Assembly (NCBI GenBank): GCA_032622095.1
Contig: CP136065.1
Location: 51,517,949-51,581,948, forward strand
Reading direction: 5' to 3'
Origin: Siphonodentalium dalli
Lineage: Eukaryota > Mollusca > Scaphopoda > Gadilida > Siphonodentaliidae
DNA: 64,000 nucleotides
Positions 1-12,130 of this stretch are shown here, one piece after another. The translations under genes were made by a program, and so were the position numbers. The first letter of the stretch is position 1. The number at the start of each line of letters is the position of its first letter. Below the pieces are notes generated by a model. The model saw nothing but the letters and a program-made list of their open reading frames with translations. It searched no databases and was not told where the DNA came from.

Positions 1-837
1 TGTTGTTTTCGATTATTTGTTTGTTGCCGATATCGCCATTTGTCAGGATTCCCTGTTTCTATATTTAAAACTGGCATGCTCGTAGTGAGCCTCGATTTCG
101 ATGTCTTCTCCCAGGTCAAAATACGTCAGAGTTATGACAAAAATAGATCGACCTACATTTTCTCCATCAGAACTCTACATCAAAGAGTCTACATAGACTC
201 CTTCTTTTTGGGTATTTTTACTTATAATTGGGAAGTTTTATCATTTTTGGTTCGTGCGAAGACCTCTTTTTATCGTGCGGGAAAAGAGAGACATTCAAAA
301 CGCGATTTCGTAATTCGACGCAATAGGCTGAATAGCCTAACATTCAGCCGAGTTCCGGGTCAAATACGACGAATGACGTAACACAAAACAAAACGCATTT
401 GTTGACACAAACACCGTTTGAAGAGTTTATTATTACATAAAATGATCGTTATTGATTGATTATTGATTAATTATTGATATTTATTGTTGCATATTGGCTG
501 CTATCAATATTTACACAAATAGTATTAATTATTTCTTATAATTGCTCCTTTGGTCAACTTTGACTATCGGAAAATGAAAATCAAAATATGCCGCTGAAAA
601 AAATGTAATCGATTTTAAAGTCTCATCCTTTCGGCAACATGAAATTGGTTTTAATTACTTAAATGATTAATATAGTAATTTGCCTTTTATCTGTGATGAA
701 ATGAGAAATGGTAATTGTCGTTTTTTGCTAACATTAAATAAAATAAAATAAATTAAGTAAAATACAGTGAAATTATTTTTTAAATTATTGTTTATTAAAT
801 TTTTGCACATGTTGGCATCTCTCTGAGTGCATTCTAG
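1..837. other. AT-rich non-genic stretch
   Basis: No gene or repeat is recognised here. An open frame of 113 codons at 40-381 on the plus strand resembles no known family and has no flanking splice or Kozak context that I can defend. A small perfect stem (GGCTGAAT ... ATTCAGCC) lies near 327-350. The rest is AT-rich. Confidence 0.6.
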
Positions 838-1120
838 TTTGTTACTGTTTTCCTGATATGGAACTAATAAAGAGCGTTTATATCATTTGTGTGTGATTAA
901 CCAATATAATTGCGCTGTGTTATGTTAACAGAAGCAAAACTTCTGTAACACGAGCAGGCTCTTGTTTACGTGCACCATCGTACGTCTTGACAATATACTA
1001 TTTACGCGCTGATTATGTTTGGCATATGAACAAAACTATATATATTTTAATATTCCTTCTGTTGATGGCGATTTGAACAAATATGAATATTTCTGCAACG
1101 AACGCCGCCCGTGCCTTTAA
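838..1120. mobile_element. TTAA-flanked fold-back element, right half only
   Basis: This is the right half of the family that is complete at 34055-34586. It starts at the element's centre (GTTACTGTTTTCCTGATATG) and ends with the terminal motif GCCGCCCGTGCCTTTAA. The left half is missing, so it is a truncated, non-autonomous copy. It contains no coding capacity. Confidence 0.75.
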
Positions 1121-1901
1121 ATTAGACGGCATTTTTAGTGAGGTCCTAGAAAGTCAACTCCGACGTAGTACTACTATGCGTGTAAAATTTAACCATTGAA
1201 ATGCCATTGAAACATGTGACCAACAGTAGAATTGTATGTGTTATACTATAGTACACTGTATACATGATATATATATTATACTGCTGATGCTTTGGTGCTT
1301 TCAAAGATGGTAATAATAAAAATAGATTTGTTCTGTGTTGTCAGATAGTGGGATGCATGTTATTAATACTTCTCAACCTCAAAATGTCTTAAATAAGTCT
1401 TTCCGACGAAAATCGACAGGTTCCTGGCAGTTTTTTGCATTTCGGTAATTAAATAGTTATGTGATTTATGCTTATATGAGATTGGTCTTCAATATTAATA
1501 AGGGTGTATATATTTCAGTTTCAAGTCATGAGTTGTGGGCACTTGAGTAAAACGTGGTAGTATCACTGAGTGCTAAGTTACAGTATGCACATGGAAGAAG
1601 TGCAACGAGCAGCTGAAAACTAGCTGCCGATCAAACCGCGACAGGTAAATATCTTTATTCATGCGCCCCTAATAATCCTCAGTTAGTGTAAACATATTTT
1701 ATTCCAATCAAAATAATAACATATATAAACATTTAACAGACATTTTACAGGAGTATAGAATAATATAAATTCGATTGATTGGAAAGGGCTTTTATTAAGT
1801 TTGCTCCCCTTTTGTTTCGCGCCCGCTCTTCATTAAGTGTAGAGAGGGGGTCGGACGGGAAGGAATGAAAATATCATAATTATAGTAATGATGATGTCGT
1901 T
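1121..1901. other. non-genic stretch
   Basis: No gene, RNA or clear repeat is seen. The stretch is AT-rich with scattered stops in all frames. Confidence 0.5.
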
Positions 1902-1992
1902 AGAAGCAGGGAGAGAAATTGTGAACGAGAAAGAGATAGAGAGGACGAGAGGGAACGAAAGAGAGAGCGAAAGAGATAAAGAGAGAGATATA
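1902..1992. repeat. purine-rich (GA)-type low-complexity tract
   Basis: An almost pure A/G run on the plus strand with imperfect GAGA units. The open frame running through it is a by-product of composition. Confidence 0.8.
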
Positions 1993-2061
1993 TATCAGTT
2001 CATTGTGGGTATGGGGTATACTGTAGATGTAGATGTGATTTCTACCACCCCCGTTGGGTCC

Positions 2062-2500
2062 GCAGTCCACACAACACAATCACTCTCATTCTGTATCCGC
2101 GACCAAACCATCAGCAGTTAGCAGCTTAAAAACACAGCAGATGCTACCACGACATATTTGGTTTCGCTCCCTCATGTTGAGACAACAATCCATACAGCAG
2201 GCAGCAGGTTGAAGTTTAGAGGGAACAATACTTCAATACATGGACAACTAAATAACAGCACCCGAACCTGGGAATGTTTACTATACTCCCTCCCGTCCAA
2301 GCTACAGCCCATACAATCTCATCCGTGACCGCGTCCAAACCAATGGAATTGAAGAGGGGACCGAAGCGCAATGAGAAGGTGAAAACGGCAGCCGTTCATG
2401 CTATATACGGTCAATGTTTACACCTCATGCCCGCAGAGGCTTTAGTCCACACAGCACAATGAATCTCATTGTATTTCCGCGCTCAACCCACCAGCAGACA
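2062..2500. repeat. diverged direct repeat, spacing about 383 bp
   Basis: The segment starting near 2062 (CAGTCCACACAACACAAT) recurs near 2445 (TAGTCCACACAGCACAAT). The similarity continues for about 55 bp, through the 'CATT-TAT-TCCGCG' and 'ACC-CAGCAG' blocks. A third weaker block lies near 2300-2340. This is probably an old tandem duplication. Confidence 0.5.
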
Positions 2501-3073
2501 ACATTGAAAATGTTCTTGTTGTCAACTGTGATGCTCGCGTGCGCGCATTGGATGTCACGTATACCAACTTGAACCTAGTTGAGCCGCGGATGACTTGAGC
2601 CTAATTAAGACTAACTAGAGAGCCATTCTTATCGCAGTCAATTCGCCTCAGGGAAATCATAATATAACAGATAAGACTGATGGAACTCAGTTGTGCTTTG
2701 TTCTCTCTTTGTTAGTGTGTTGAGAATCATATCGATATTTTTATCATCGTGTTCATCGATGCCTTGTCCTGCTCACTGTTACAGCGCACTTGGTTCGTTT
2801 CACCGCGTCGGTTATCAATGCACCATCTTCGGTGCGGTTTCTCACCAGGTTCATCGCTACAGAACTAATTATGAGATGAGTGTTCGTGGTTGTTTTTGTT
2901 GAGTTTTTATCGTGTTTCAAATCACGACGTTGTCAGTTTTTATCGCTGGAGGAAGGGCGGTTAATTCACACTGGCAAGTTGTTCTCCTATACTGGCATAA
3001 TGCGAGACAATAGCCATACCAACAGTCACATTAAACAGCAAATGTTGAACCTATCTCTAAATACATATATTAA

Positions 3074-3215
3074 CAGCTGAATACCAAAGGAGAGGAACTC
3101 TGATGTTCTGCAACGTGTGCTCCGAATATCTGTGCCCGCACACCTATCTGTAATGTTTTAATAAGTGTACATGTAACTTATATTGTATAATGTGGGTCAC
3201 AATAAATATGTTCAA
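3074..3215 (+). mobile_element. LINE 3' UTR tail, 5'-truncated copy
   Basis: The last 22 bases (3194-3215, GGGTCACAATAAATATGTTC then AA) are identical to the last 22 bases of the LINE ending at 33018. Upstream the two can be aligned through CAGCTGA, AAAGG.GAGAGGA, GTGTGCTCCGA/CTTGTGCTCCGA and CTGTGCCC/CTGTGCACCC. This is therefore the 3' untranslated end of the same non-LTR retrotransposon family, without coding sequence. Its upstream limit is uncertain and may reach back to about 2.7 kb. Confidence 0.7.
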
Positions 3216-3737
3216 CATCAACACTGGAAAGTTTGCATGGCCTTATATTGTTTGCAGCATTTCGTCATTGAGAACCATGTGGCACCAGAATATGAACGGC
3301 AACATGGATATAAAATGTATCTTTTACCAAAGCTAACGATATGAGAATAACATTTCTGTAGTTCAACATTTGCCTTTAAATACCTGTATGGTTGATTCTT
3401 GCGAGATAATTGCATATTTACCGACACTTTTCGGTAGCATCGCAACAGGTGGAACCACGGATGTTTTATTTCTCACGTAGTTATATAGCAGTGGTACAGA
3501 TGCATTGTAAACGCATTGCTTTTTTTTGCGTTCGTTCTCTGGTATACATTAAAGCTTTTTGTATCAAAATGCCTGCAAAATAATGTCAGGAAAATCTGCG
3601 AATGTGTAAATAATATAATTAATTTCTATGGGAAATCACTCAACTACACGAGGAAACAACAGCCTTCCAATAACAACTTAAACGTGTTTTCTCGGGACAA
3701 GCAAGATACAGTGATATTCTCTTTTAACGCGAAAAAT

Positions 3738-3976
3738 GTTGTCTTCGGAGAGTTATCTTTCCTGGAAATGCGCTGACCTATGAAATAACCGTCTGCGCCT
3801 TTCCGCGCGCGTTTTATGTAATAGGTTCCATTATGTTTGCATACTTAAACAATACAAATATTAACGATGAGATAGTACGACAAGGAATAAACATATTTAC
3901 AGTCAAACAAAATTCACACGGAAAGGCGCACACGGTTATATCCCATATGTTAGCGCATTTCCAGGATAGACAACTA
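3738..3976. mobile_element. small MITE with long inverted arms
   Basis: The left arm (about 3738-3812) and right arm (about 3916-3974) are reverse complements. Shared blocks include CCTGGAAATGCGCT, ATAACCGT and GCGCCTTTCCG. The spacer is about 100 bp and AT-rich. There is no coding capacity. It abuts a half copy of the nested-palindrome element on its right. Confidence 0.7.
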
Positions 3977-3977
3977 T

Positions 3978-4212
3978 CATAGGTCGCCTCGCATATATAA
4001 GAGAATGCATTGGCCTAACAAATTTTATATTATATTTTTTATTTTTTTAAAGAATGTAAGAAAACATGAAAAAAATGAAAAAAATTGTTACAGAATGTAA
4101 GAAAAAATGATAAAATTGTTAAAGAATATAAGAACAAATTATAAAAATTGTTCTAAAATGTAAGAAACAATTTTATAAAAAATTATAAAAATTATTAAAG
4201 AATGTAAGAACA
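3978..4212. mobile_element. half copy of nested-palindrome element with expanded spacer
   Basis: 3978-4014 is the right half of the 69-bp palindrome found complete at 21271-21339, ending GAATGCATTGGC. What follows is an expanded version of that family's AT-rich spacer, with GAATGTAAGAA...ATAAAATTGTTA units repeated about four times. The second palindrome is missing. Confidence 0.7.
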
Positions 4213-4348
4213 AGAGCTTTGCTATGGGGTGGCAAAATACGCCCTTTAGACATTTCGAATTGTACTACCGCAAAATAAATTAATAATTTGAGCTTACAAA
4301 GAATATCTGATATACCCCTAATTTCAATGCCAAAATGCGGTCAAATTC

Positions 4349-4870
4349 TAAGTTGAAAATGTCCGTAACTCATGTGAAAATAATTGGGACAGAACCTATA
4401 TTCGAACTTGGCCTCTAGTTTAGCTGGGAAACACACATACCAGCTTTGGTTCAGATAAAATAATCCAATCTGGAGTTATGGGTCGGAAACCGAAATTTTA
4501 TGAATTCGGTTAAATTTTAAGTCGAAAAAGGGCCGTATATAACTCATGTAAAAATAATTGGACGGAACCCATATTTGAACTTGGCAAAGTATCTTTCGCT
4601 GGGAAATACACATACCATCATCGGTTCAGATAAAATAATTCAAACTGAAGTCATCGATTGGAATCCATAAATGTTAACAGATGGTCAAATTCTAAGTCAA
4701 AAAGGGGCCGTAATTCATGTGAAAATAATTGGAATGAACCCATATTCGAACTTTGCCTGTATTTTAACTGGGAAATACACATACCGACTTTGGTTCAGAT
4801 CAAATAATCCAAACTGGAGTTATCGATCGGAAACCAAAAATGTTAACGGACGGACGGACGGACTGATTGC
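4349..4870. repeat. three ~170-bp degenerate tandem units
   Basis: Units begin near 4351, 4521 and 4693, each with AAGT.(G/A)AAAA.GG.CCGTA, then AATAATTGG, GAAC..GGC and TTGGTTCAGAT.AAATAAT. The run ends in a (ACGG)n-like tract near 4848. Open frames across it (4671-4874, and its copy at 6940-7131) are products of the repeat. Repeats of this style are common in mollusc genomes. Confidence 0.7.
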
Positions 4871-6708
4871 ATAATACCTTTTTTCAAAAGGGCGTATACA
4901 GACTGATGCATGGAGAATCCATTTAGTAGTGAGATGGTTAAGTCGAATAAACACCCAGAACCTGTTCTTGATGAACTTATCAGTGGGACATCTCTACTGA
5001 TGGATTAATGAATAACAGATTACCCACCCGCGGGTGCCCACTCAGCATATAATCTTCTACACTGATATGATTGGTATAGTGTAGTATAGTATGACAGCCA
5101 CATGGCGGTTTGCGCTCCAAAAATACGCCAAATAATATACTCGCTTTTGAGTTTTTTCCTGTATCGATATAGGTCGATAAATACTTGAACTACCTTTCTA
5201 CGGGCATTTTATGTCCCAGAAAGACGCATGGAAGTCATAAAACATAAAACTTTGAACACGGTGTTTGGGTCCAAAACAAACAACAGCCGTGTGCACGGCA
5301 ATGGAACAGAAAAGCGCGGCATGGAACAGAAAAGAGCGTTCCATGTTAGTCTTGTCTTGAGATGGCAGAAATAAAGAGCGTTTGTTTCACTTCTGTACGA
5401 AATGTTGATAACAGCCAGGGGGTGGTCAGGAAAAAAATTCCGGACACTGGGCACTTTTTTTAAATTTTTTTCCGCCCTCTGGGTACCCACCACCCCCTAA
5501 TTTTTTATTTTTTCCGATTCTGAGATCCACCCCCTTCAAACTGCTTCAAATGACTATTTTACTTACTTGTCCTGATCTTATCCGATCTATGTTCTGTGTC
5601 ATGATTATAGAAGCATTCCTACTTTTTATTTACCAATAAGGCTGTAAAGTTTGAAAGCAAGTATCCAATAAATGTGGGCTGTAGATGGTGCTGATGGATT
5701 CACATTTGAAATCCAAGATGGCTGCTGGCGGCCATGTTTTTTATTAACAAATTTCGGGAGAAAACGGGAGGCTCCCATCTTGAGGTCACCCCAAAGATCC
5801 ATATGAAGTTTGGTGACAATTGGATGAGAAATGTGACCTGTAAGATGTGCTAAATGATTTAGTCATACAAAGAGTAAAATCCAAGATGGCCACTGGCCAT
5901 ATGAAGTTTGGTGATGATCGGATGAGGGATAAGCTCTGTATGCACTAGGGTGTTCTAAAGGATTTACTGATGCAAAGAGTAAAATACAAGATGGCTGCAT
6001 GAGTCCATGTTTTTTTTGGTATCGAAAATCGTTCAAATTTGACAGTTCCCATCTGGAGGTGATCTTAGACCCATGTATCGAACATCGTTGAAATCGGTTA
6101 TTGTTTGTTTTAACACATTTATGTTTTATTTTATTATGGCTTTTTGAATAGTATATTTTTATTTGAAGAGTTTACATTTATATCAGGTTGAATAAATGAT
6201 TTTTAATAGAACTATTTAAACCTTCAGGAGCGTTTCCATGTCAATGTGCATTGATAGGTCCTTGATGAAAACATTTAGCAAGCTGACCTTTTTGGTGTCA
6301 TTGTTAAATGATGGTGAATTCAAACCCTCCCACCAAGAGTTAAGTTCATACCTATTACACGTAGAAGCATTCTTGAAACATTTTGTCCCATTATTTTGAA
6401 GAAAAATGACTGCAGGAAAAAAATTATAGGGCCAGGAAAAATTGTGTTAGCCGGGCTGTTGAACCACCCACCACCCCCGCCTAGTGTTCGGAAAAAAATT
6501 GCAGACCCCCCCCCCCCTGTAACAGCTGGAAATGGCTGTGGCCATGGCACGTAAATTGCATATGGAGCCACTGTTTCGTATGCATTATGTCAATATTTCG
6601 TATGTATGTTTCACGCTATCTTATACATCTTTCCAAATTGCGTCAATAAAATTTGGAAGATCAATGAGCATATCAGTTGAAACTATACATAGTAATTGTT
6701 CGCTTTAG
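4440..6708. repeat. tandem duplication, unit 1 (2269 bp)
   Basis: Unit 1 begins CCAGCTTTGGTTCAGATAAA and matches the block starting at 6709 almost base for base to its end (TAGTAATTGTTCGCTTTAG). It contains degenerate tandem units, a CAGGG transposon (5417-6519) and 'CCAAGATGGC..' repeats. The junction with unit 2 is head to tail with no spacer. Overlapping open frames are mirrored in both units and carry no recognisable protein. Confidence 0.9.
5417..6519. mobile_element. CAGGG...CCCTG DNA transposon, 7-bp target duplication
   Basis: The left end reads CAGGGGGTGGTCAGGAAAA and the right end is a C-run closing CCCTG. The reverse complement of the right end begins CAGGGGGGG and leads to TCTGCAATTTTTTTCCG, so the ends are terminal inverted repeats. 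The flanks are an exact 7-bp direct repeat TAACAGC (5410-5416 and 6520-6526). The 1103-bp body has no transposase-like frame, so it is non-autonomous. The CAG start suggests hAT-like elements, but those usually make 8-bp duplications. Confidence 0.65.
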
Positions 6709-8610
6709 CCAGCTTTGGTTCAGATAAAATAATCCAATCTGGAGTTATGGGTCGGAAACCGAAATTTTATGAATTCGGTTAAATTTTAAGTCGAAAAAGG
6801 GCCGTATATAACTCATGTAAAAATAATTGGACGGAACCCATATTTGAACTTGGCAAAGTATCTTTCGCTGGGAAATACACATACCATCTTCGGTTCAGAT
6901 AAAATAATTCAAACTGAAGTCATCGATTGTAATCCATAAATGTTAACAGATGGTCAAATTCTAAGTAAAAAAGGGGCCGTAATTCATGTGAAAATAATTG
7001 GAATGAACCCATATTCGAACTTTGCCTGTATTTTAACTGGGAAATACACATACCAACTTTGGTTCAGATCAAATAATCCAAACTGGAGTTATCGATCGGA
7101 AACCAAAAATGTTAACGGACGGACTGACTGATTGCATAATACCTTTTTTTCAAAAGGGCGTATACAGACTGATGCATGGATAATCCATTTAGTAGTGAGA
7201 TGGTTAAGTCGAATAAACACCCGGAACCTGTTCTTGATGAACTTATCAGTTGGACATCTCTACTGATGAATTAATGAATAACAGATTACCCACCCGCGGA
7301 TGCCCACTCAGCATATCATCTTCTACACTGATATGCTTGGTATAGTGTAGTATAGTATGACAGCCACATGGCGGTTTGCGCTCCAAAAATACGCCAAATA
7401 ATATACTCGCTTTTGAGTTTTTTTTCCCTGTATCGATATAGGTCGATAAATACTTGAACTACCTTTCTACGGGCATTTTATGTCCCAGAAAGACGCATGG
7501 AAGTCATAAAACATAAAACTTTGAACACGGTGTTTGGGTCCAAAACAAACAACAGCCGTGTGCACGGCAATGGAACAGAAACGCGCGGTATGGAACAGAA
7601 AAGAGCGTTCCATGTTAGTCTTGTCTTGATATGGCAGAAATAAAGAGCGTTTGTTTCGGGAGAAAAAGGGAGGCTCCCATCTTGAGGTCACCCCAAAGAT
7701 CCATATGAAATTTGGTGACAATTGGATGAGAAATGTGACCTGTAAGATGTGCTAAAGGATTTAGTCATACAAAGAGTAAAATCCAAGATGGCCACTGGAC
7801 ATATGAAGTTTGGTGATGATCGGATGAGGGATAAGCTCTGTAGGCACTAGGGTATTCTAAAGGATTTACTGATGCAAAGAGTAAAATACAAGATGGCTGC
7901 ATGAGTCCATGTTTTTTTTTGTATCGAAAATCGTTCAAATTTGACAGCTCCCATCTGGAGGTGATCTTAGACCCATGTATCGAACATCGTTGAAATCGGT
8001 TATTGTTTGTTTTAACACCTTTATGTTTTGTTTTATTATGGCTTTTTGAATAGTATATTTTTATTTGAAGAGTTAACATTTATATCAGGTTGAATAAATG
8101 ATTTTTAATATAACTATTTAAACCTGAGCGTTTCCATGTCAATGTGCATTGATAGGTCCTTGATGAAAATATTTAGCAAGCTGACATTTTTGGTGTCATT
8201 ATTCAATGATGGTGAATTTAAACCCTCCTACCAAGACTTAAGTTCATACCTATCACATGTAGAAGCATTCTTAAAACCTTTTGTCCCATTATTTTGAAGA
8301 AAAATGACTGCAGTACAAAATTTACAGGGCCAGGAAAAATTGTGTTATCCGGGCTGCTGAACCACCCACCCACCCCCGCCTAGTGTTCGGAAAAAAATTG
8401 CAGACCCCCCCCCTGTAACAGCTGGAAATGGCTGTGGCCATGGCACGTAAATTGCATAGCATATGGGGCCACTATTTCGTATGTATTATGTCAATATTTC
8501 GTATGTATGTTTCACGCTATGTTATACATCTTTCCAAATTACGTCAATAAAATTTGGAAGCTCAATGAGCATATCCGTTGAAACTATACATAGTAATTGT
8601 TCGCTTTAGC
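6709..8610. repeat. tandem duplication, unit 2 (deleted copy)
   Basis: This is the second copy of the unit at 4440-6708. It lacks about 367 bp corresponding to 5389-5755. Both sides of the missing piece carry TTTC, so the deletion probably used microhomology. The loss removed the left end of the CAGGG transposon. Its right end survives at about 8390-8415, followed by the same TAACAGC flank. Small indels and point differences elsewhere show the duplication is recent but not brand new. Confidence 0.9.
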
Positions 8611-9530
8611 CATGCACATTCCGGGGACAGAATAGGTCAATAATCACAGGGTATGCTAATATAAATATTAGGTTGGTGGTAAAACTGAATACCTATACAG
8701 TATAGCGGCATCATCCAATATGAACACCCGTAACATGCACTTTTGTTTCTAGTCTACTATCACCACCTCGAACCCAAGCAATAGATAAGCAAGATTTCTC
8801 GAATGAGAAAATAACAAATGGCACACAGACCACCACGCGAGGGACTAAATATACTGTTTTCATTTTTGCTTGATTTATGCCCGTCATTAATATGGGCTCA
8901 CAGGGAAACCACTCTCAATGATTGATCGGAATAGCCTACAAAATGATCACGTGGGAATGAAGTAAAATGTTGTGGATAGCGGCACAGTTAAGCCTATTGG
9001 GTCAGATTTTACTAAAGTCCCACACAGCTTCAACTCTGACAAGGACAGTCTATTGCACTACATGTAACTCTCGGTTTGTATAGCACGGTCGTAATAGTAC
9101 GTTTCAACAACAGTTTATTTTCAAAATATTTACATAGCTCGTGTGTGTTACACTAAATCCTACCTGTGATTGGTCAACTGCCGATTAGGTCATGCTTTCA
9201 TATCCCAATAAATCACACAATAACACGAACCAATCGTGTTGACCGTTATGATTAAACGCAGTATACAGATTAACTGGGCGTGATATTTAAGTGGGTTGTC
9301 ATAAACTAATCGACCGATATTTCACACAGGTAGAATATGGCGCTGACTCATATAATAGTGCTTCATAGTATACAATATCCAAACTGCAGGCCGATTTCAG
9401 AAAAAAAATTGTTAGCTGAATTTATAGCAATTAATAAGGAAAAACTATATACATTTGAGGAATGAAGTATAGATCGAGTGTTTTATTAAAGGGGATAACG
9501 ATGTGGCCATTGGAACACATTTAAAGATAC
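8611..9530. other. non-genic stretch
   Basis: No gene, RNA or recognised repeat was found. All frames are closed at short intervals. Confidence 0.5.
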
Positions 9531-10551
9531 GGGTGGCGTTGGTGGTGGGTATGCTGTTAAAATATTCACCTCCGTCAAAAACCTCCATAAACAGAAAGAA
9601 TAGTAAAATGTAGACATACCTTGTTCTTATACCAATAAGAAATATGGCATAAACAGTATATTATTATCACATGTTTTTTCTTTGTTATGTAAACAAAAGC
9701 AAAAAACGTTACAGTACCTGACTTTTGTTTAGATCCAGATATGGTAAACATAAATAGAGGATCTACAACGAGTCTCCAGTTTATAGCGGAATTTACCAAA
9801 CAGTAAATTAGGTCTATAAACTTGGGACGAGTTGTAGATTCTATTTATTACATGATCCAAAACCTCGACAAAACATACTTAAATCAACAAATAGTACGCG
9901 AAACTAACATCAGCTTCTATAATGCATGCGATGACGTTTCACTTAACTATGCGTTGTTTGTTCGTGTAAAGAAATAGTCCCAGATAAATAAAGACTTTTT
10001 GGCGTATTTAATAGGGTATATTTATTGACATAACTTTTCAAACTCTTTATTCATTATAGTTTGTTGGAAAAATATTCGGAGCCCTAGTATTTTGAGACGT
10101 AGCGTACGGAATGTAAACATACGACAAACCGGAAGTTAAAGGTCGCCTGGCACTATTTCCTGTTATTAAACAAACGTTTAATATCAAACAAACTTTTAAT
10201 ATCAAAATTTATAGAATGGGTTTATTGACTGGAATAAGGGTAGGATTATGTAATAAAGAGCGTTATTTGTTACTGTTTTCCTGATATGGAAATAATCAAG
10301 AGCGTTTATATCATTTGTGGGTGACCAATCAATAGAATTGCGCTGTGTTGTGTAAACAGAAGCAAAACTTCTGCAACACGATCAGGTTCTTGTTTACGTA
10401 CCCCATCGTACGTCTTGATGACAGTATACTATTCACGCGCTGATTGTGTTTGGCATATGAACAAAACTATATATATTTTAATATTCCTCCTGTTGATGGC
10501 GATTTGAACAAATATGAATATTTCTGCAACGAACACCACCCGTGCCTTTAA
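9531..10551. mobile_element. TTAA-flanked fold-back element split by a ~503-bp insertion
   Basis: The left half (9531-9754) starts TTAAAGATACGGGTGGCGTT and the right half (10258-10551) ends CACCCGTGCCTTTAA. Together they match the intact copy at 34055-34586. The intervening 9755-10257 is foreign. ATAAA occurs at both edges of the insertion (ends at 9754 and 10257) and could be its target duplication. The inserted DNA has no recognised frame. Confidence 0.75.
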
Positions 10552-10613
10552 TGCGAACCGTGAAAGTGCACTTCAATATAATATAATGTAATGCACTCAC
10601 ACTACAATCTTCC

Positions 10614-11121
10614 CACGGTGGGGAATCACGTGGTTTCGAGTTGATAAGTATCACGCATTCAAAATGTCCGTGTCGATCGAAAACGTGACGAGAAATGAGG
10701 AAAAAGGTAATAAACTAAGATACGACACATTACATAATCATTTTGTCAGCTACGAGCAGGTGCTATACTGTTTTTCAAACAAGCTGATACCTCATTTGTA
10801 TCCAAATTCACAGTTGTTTGCTCAAACATTCTGACAAAAATTGTCAGTCGAAGAATTCTCCAAGATGTATGGACTGGTGTATTCCACGCACCTCCGACTG
10901 GCAACTTTGGTCAGAATGTTATAGAAAACCACAGAGTATTTCCGAACAAATATGGTATCAATTTGTTTCAAAAATAAACTAGCATATGCTCGTAATAGTC
11001 ACAATGGTATGTTTTGTGTCAGTTTCTCATAAATTGTGTTTTTGTGCGTTTTCACTAGCCTCGACCATTTTGTATCAGTGGTATACTCACCAACATCGAA
11101 ACCACGTGATTCCCCACCGTG
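10614..11121. mobile_element. TIR element, 508 bp, with internal coding-like stretch
   Basis: The left terminus is CACGGTGGGGAATCACGTGG (followed by TTTCGA) and the right terminus is its exact reverse complement, giving 26-bp perfect inverted ends. No target duplication is obvious. The interior holds an open frame with a single stop (10664-10924), so this could be a short autonomous element's relic or a MITE that captured coding DNA. Confidence 0.7.
10664..10924 (+). pseudogene. coding-like frame inside TIR element, one in-frame TGA
   Basis: An ATG at 10664 opens 56 codons beginning MSVSIENVTRNEEKG. A TGA at 10832 follows, then another 29 codons (starting QKLSVEEFSKMYG) run to a TAG at 10922. 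The composition is mixed rather than low-complexity. The other two plus frames are also open downstream of about 10825, so the true frame of the second part is uncertain. I do not recognise a family. It may be a degenerate transposon-borne or captured peptide, or chance. Confidence 0.3.
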
Positions 11122-12130
11122 CTTTCTTAAGCTCAAGCATTCAACGGCTTATTGAACGAATACTGTCACCCATGCAAATAGTCTCTAGTTGAACAGTCTG
11201 GTTCCTGTCTGATAACTGCAAAACGTGTCGAAACCTAGTAACCGAAGGCTATCAGCCACAGTTGAAGAGGCACGCAAACTCTCACTTGGGTCGTATATTT
11301 CCTCATTTCATTAGATTGAATTGGGTCTAATCTGGCAACTCACGCGAGACTTCGTTATAAAAACAACAGTGTTTGTTTTCACTTCCATAAGTGAAAAAAG
11401 TAGGGTTGTTCCGCTGGGAAACAGACACTGCATACAAAATAAAAAAATAAAAAACGAGATGTCCCTTTTGACCTATCAACGCATTGCGGAAGCCCCGTAG
11501 CGGTTGGAAGCCTGGAATTATATTCTATTTTGTTACATCCTGGTCTGGTTCCCGGATCAAGATATGTCGATGAATTCATTAAATGCTTTTATGCGGATCT
11601 TATATACCGCAGAGAGAAAATCAGTAAAATCGGCTTCCGACTTTTCTTCAGTCCTCTTATGCTTTTATTTCACATAAGCGGTAAATATTAGAGAGCGTAC
11701 TTGAATATATGCTTTTTTCGTCGTATTATTAGTGGATGACGCCTGTTTATTACGAAAATCACGAACGCTGGTACTCCGAATATGACCTATATTATTCTAG
11801 TGACTGGTGACTCCATTGGTGTGAAATCCGCCAATCTTAATAACACTGCTTTCCCTCCAAAAAATATAATCTAATATTATCTAATATTATGTAATATGTT
11901 CTGAAATGAAACACACGTGTTCCGTCACATTCCGAACACATGCATTCTATGACACAGTCATATTACATTGTGTTCTATATATGTTAATTTTCGTGTTAGA
12001 TTTGGTGTTCCGGCCTTATTACAGTATATGAGACTTAGTCCTTTGAAATTATTTCATGGTTCGCGTTAGATATTGACATTTTTTTTCCAGTTTCCAAGGT
12101 AAAATATAATGCTCACGACCGGCAACAGTA
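11122..12130. other. non-genic stretch
   Basis: Nothing recognisable. A 66-codon minus-strand frame at 11379-11579 has no family resemblance or splice context. Confidence 0.5.

Noticed and set aside
4671-7131. Twin plus-strand frames (MLTDGQILS...) at 4671 and 6940
   Set aside because: They arise from a tandemly duplicated degenerate repeat; related units beside them are closed.
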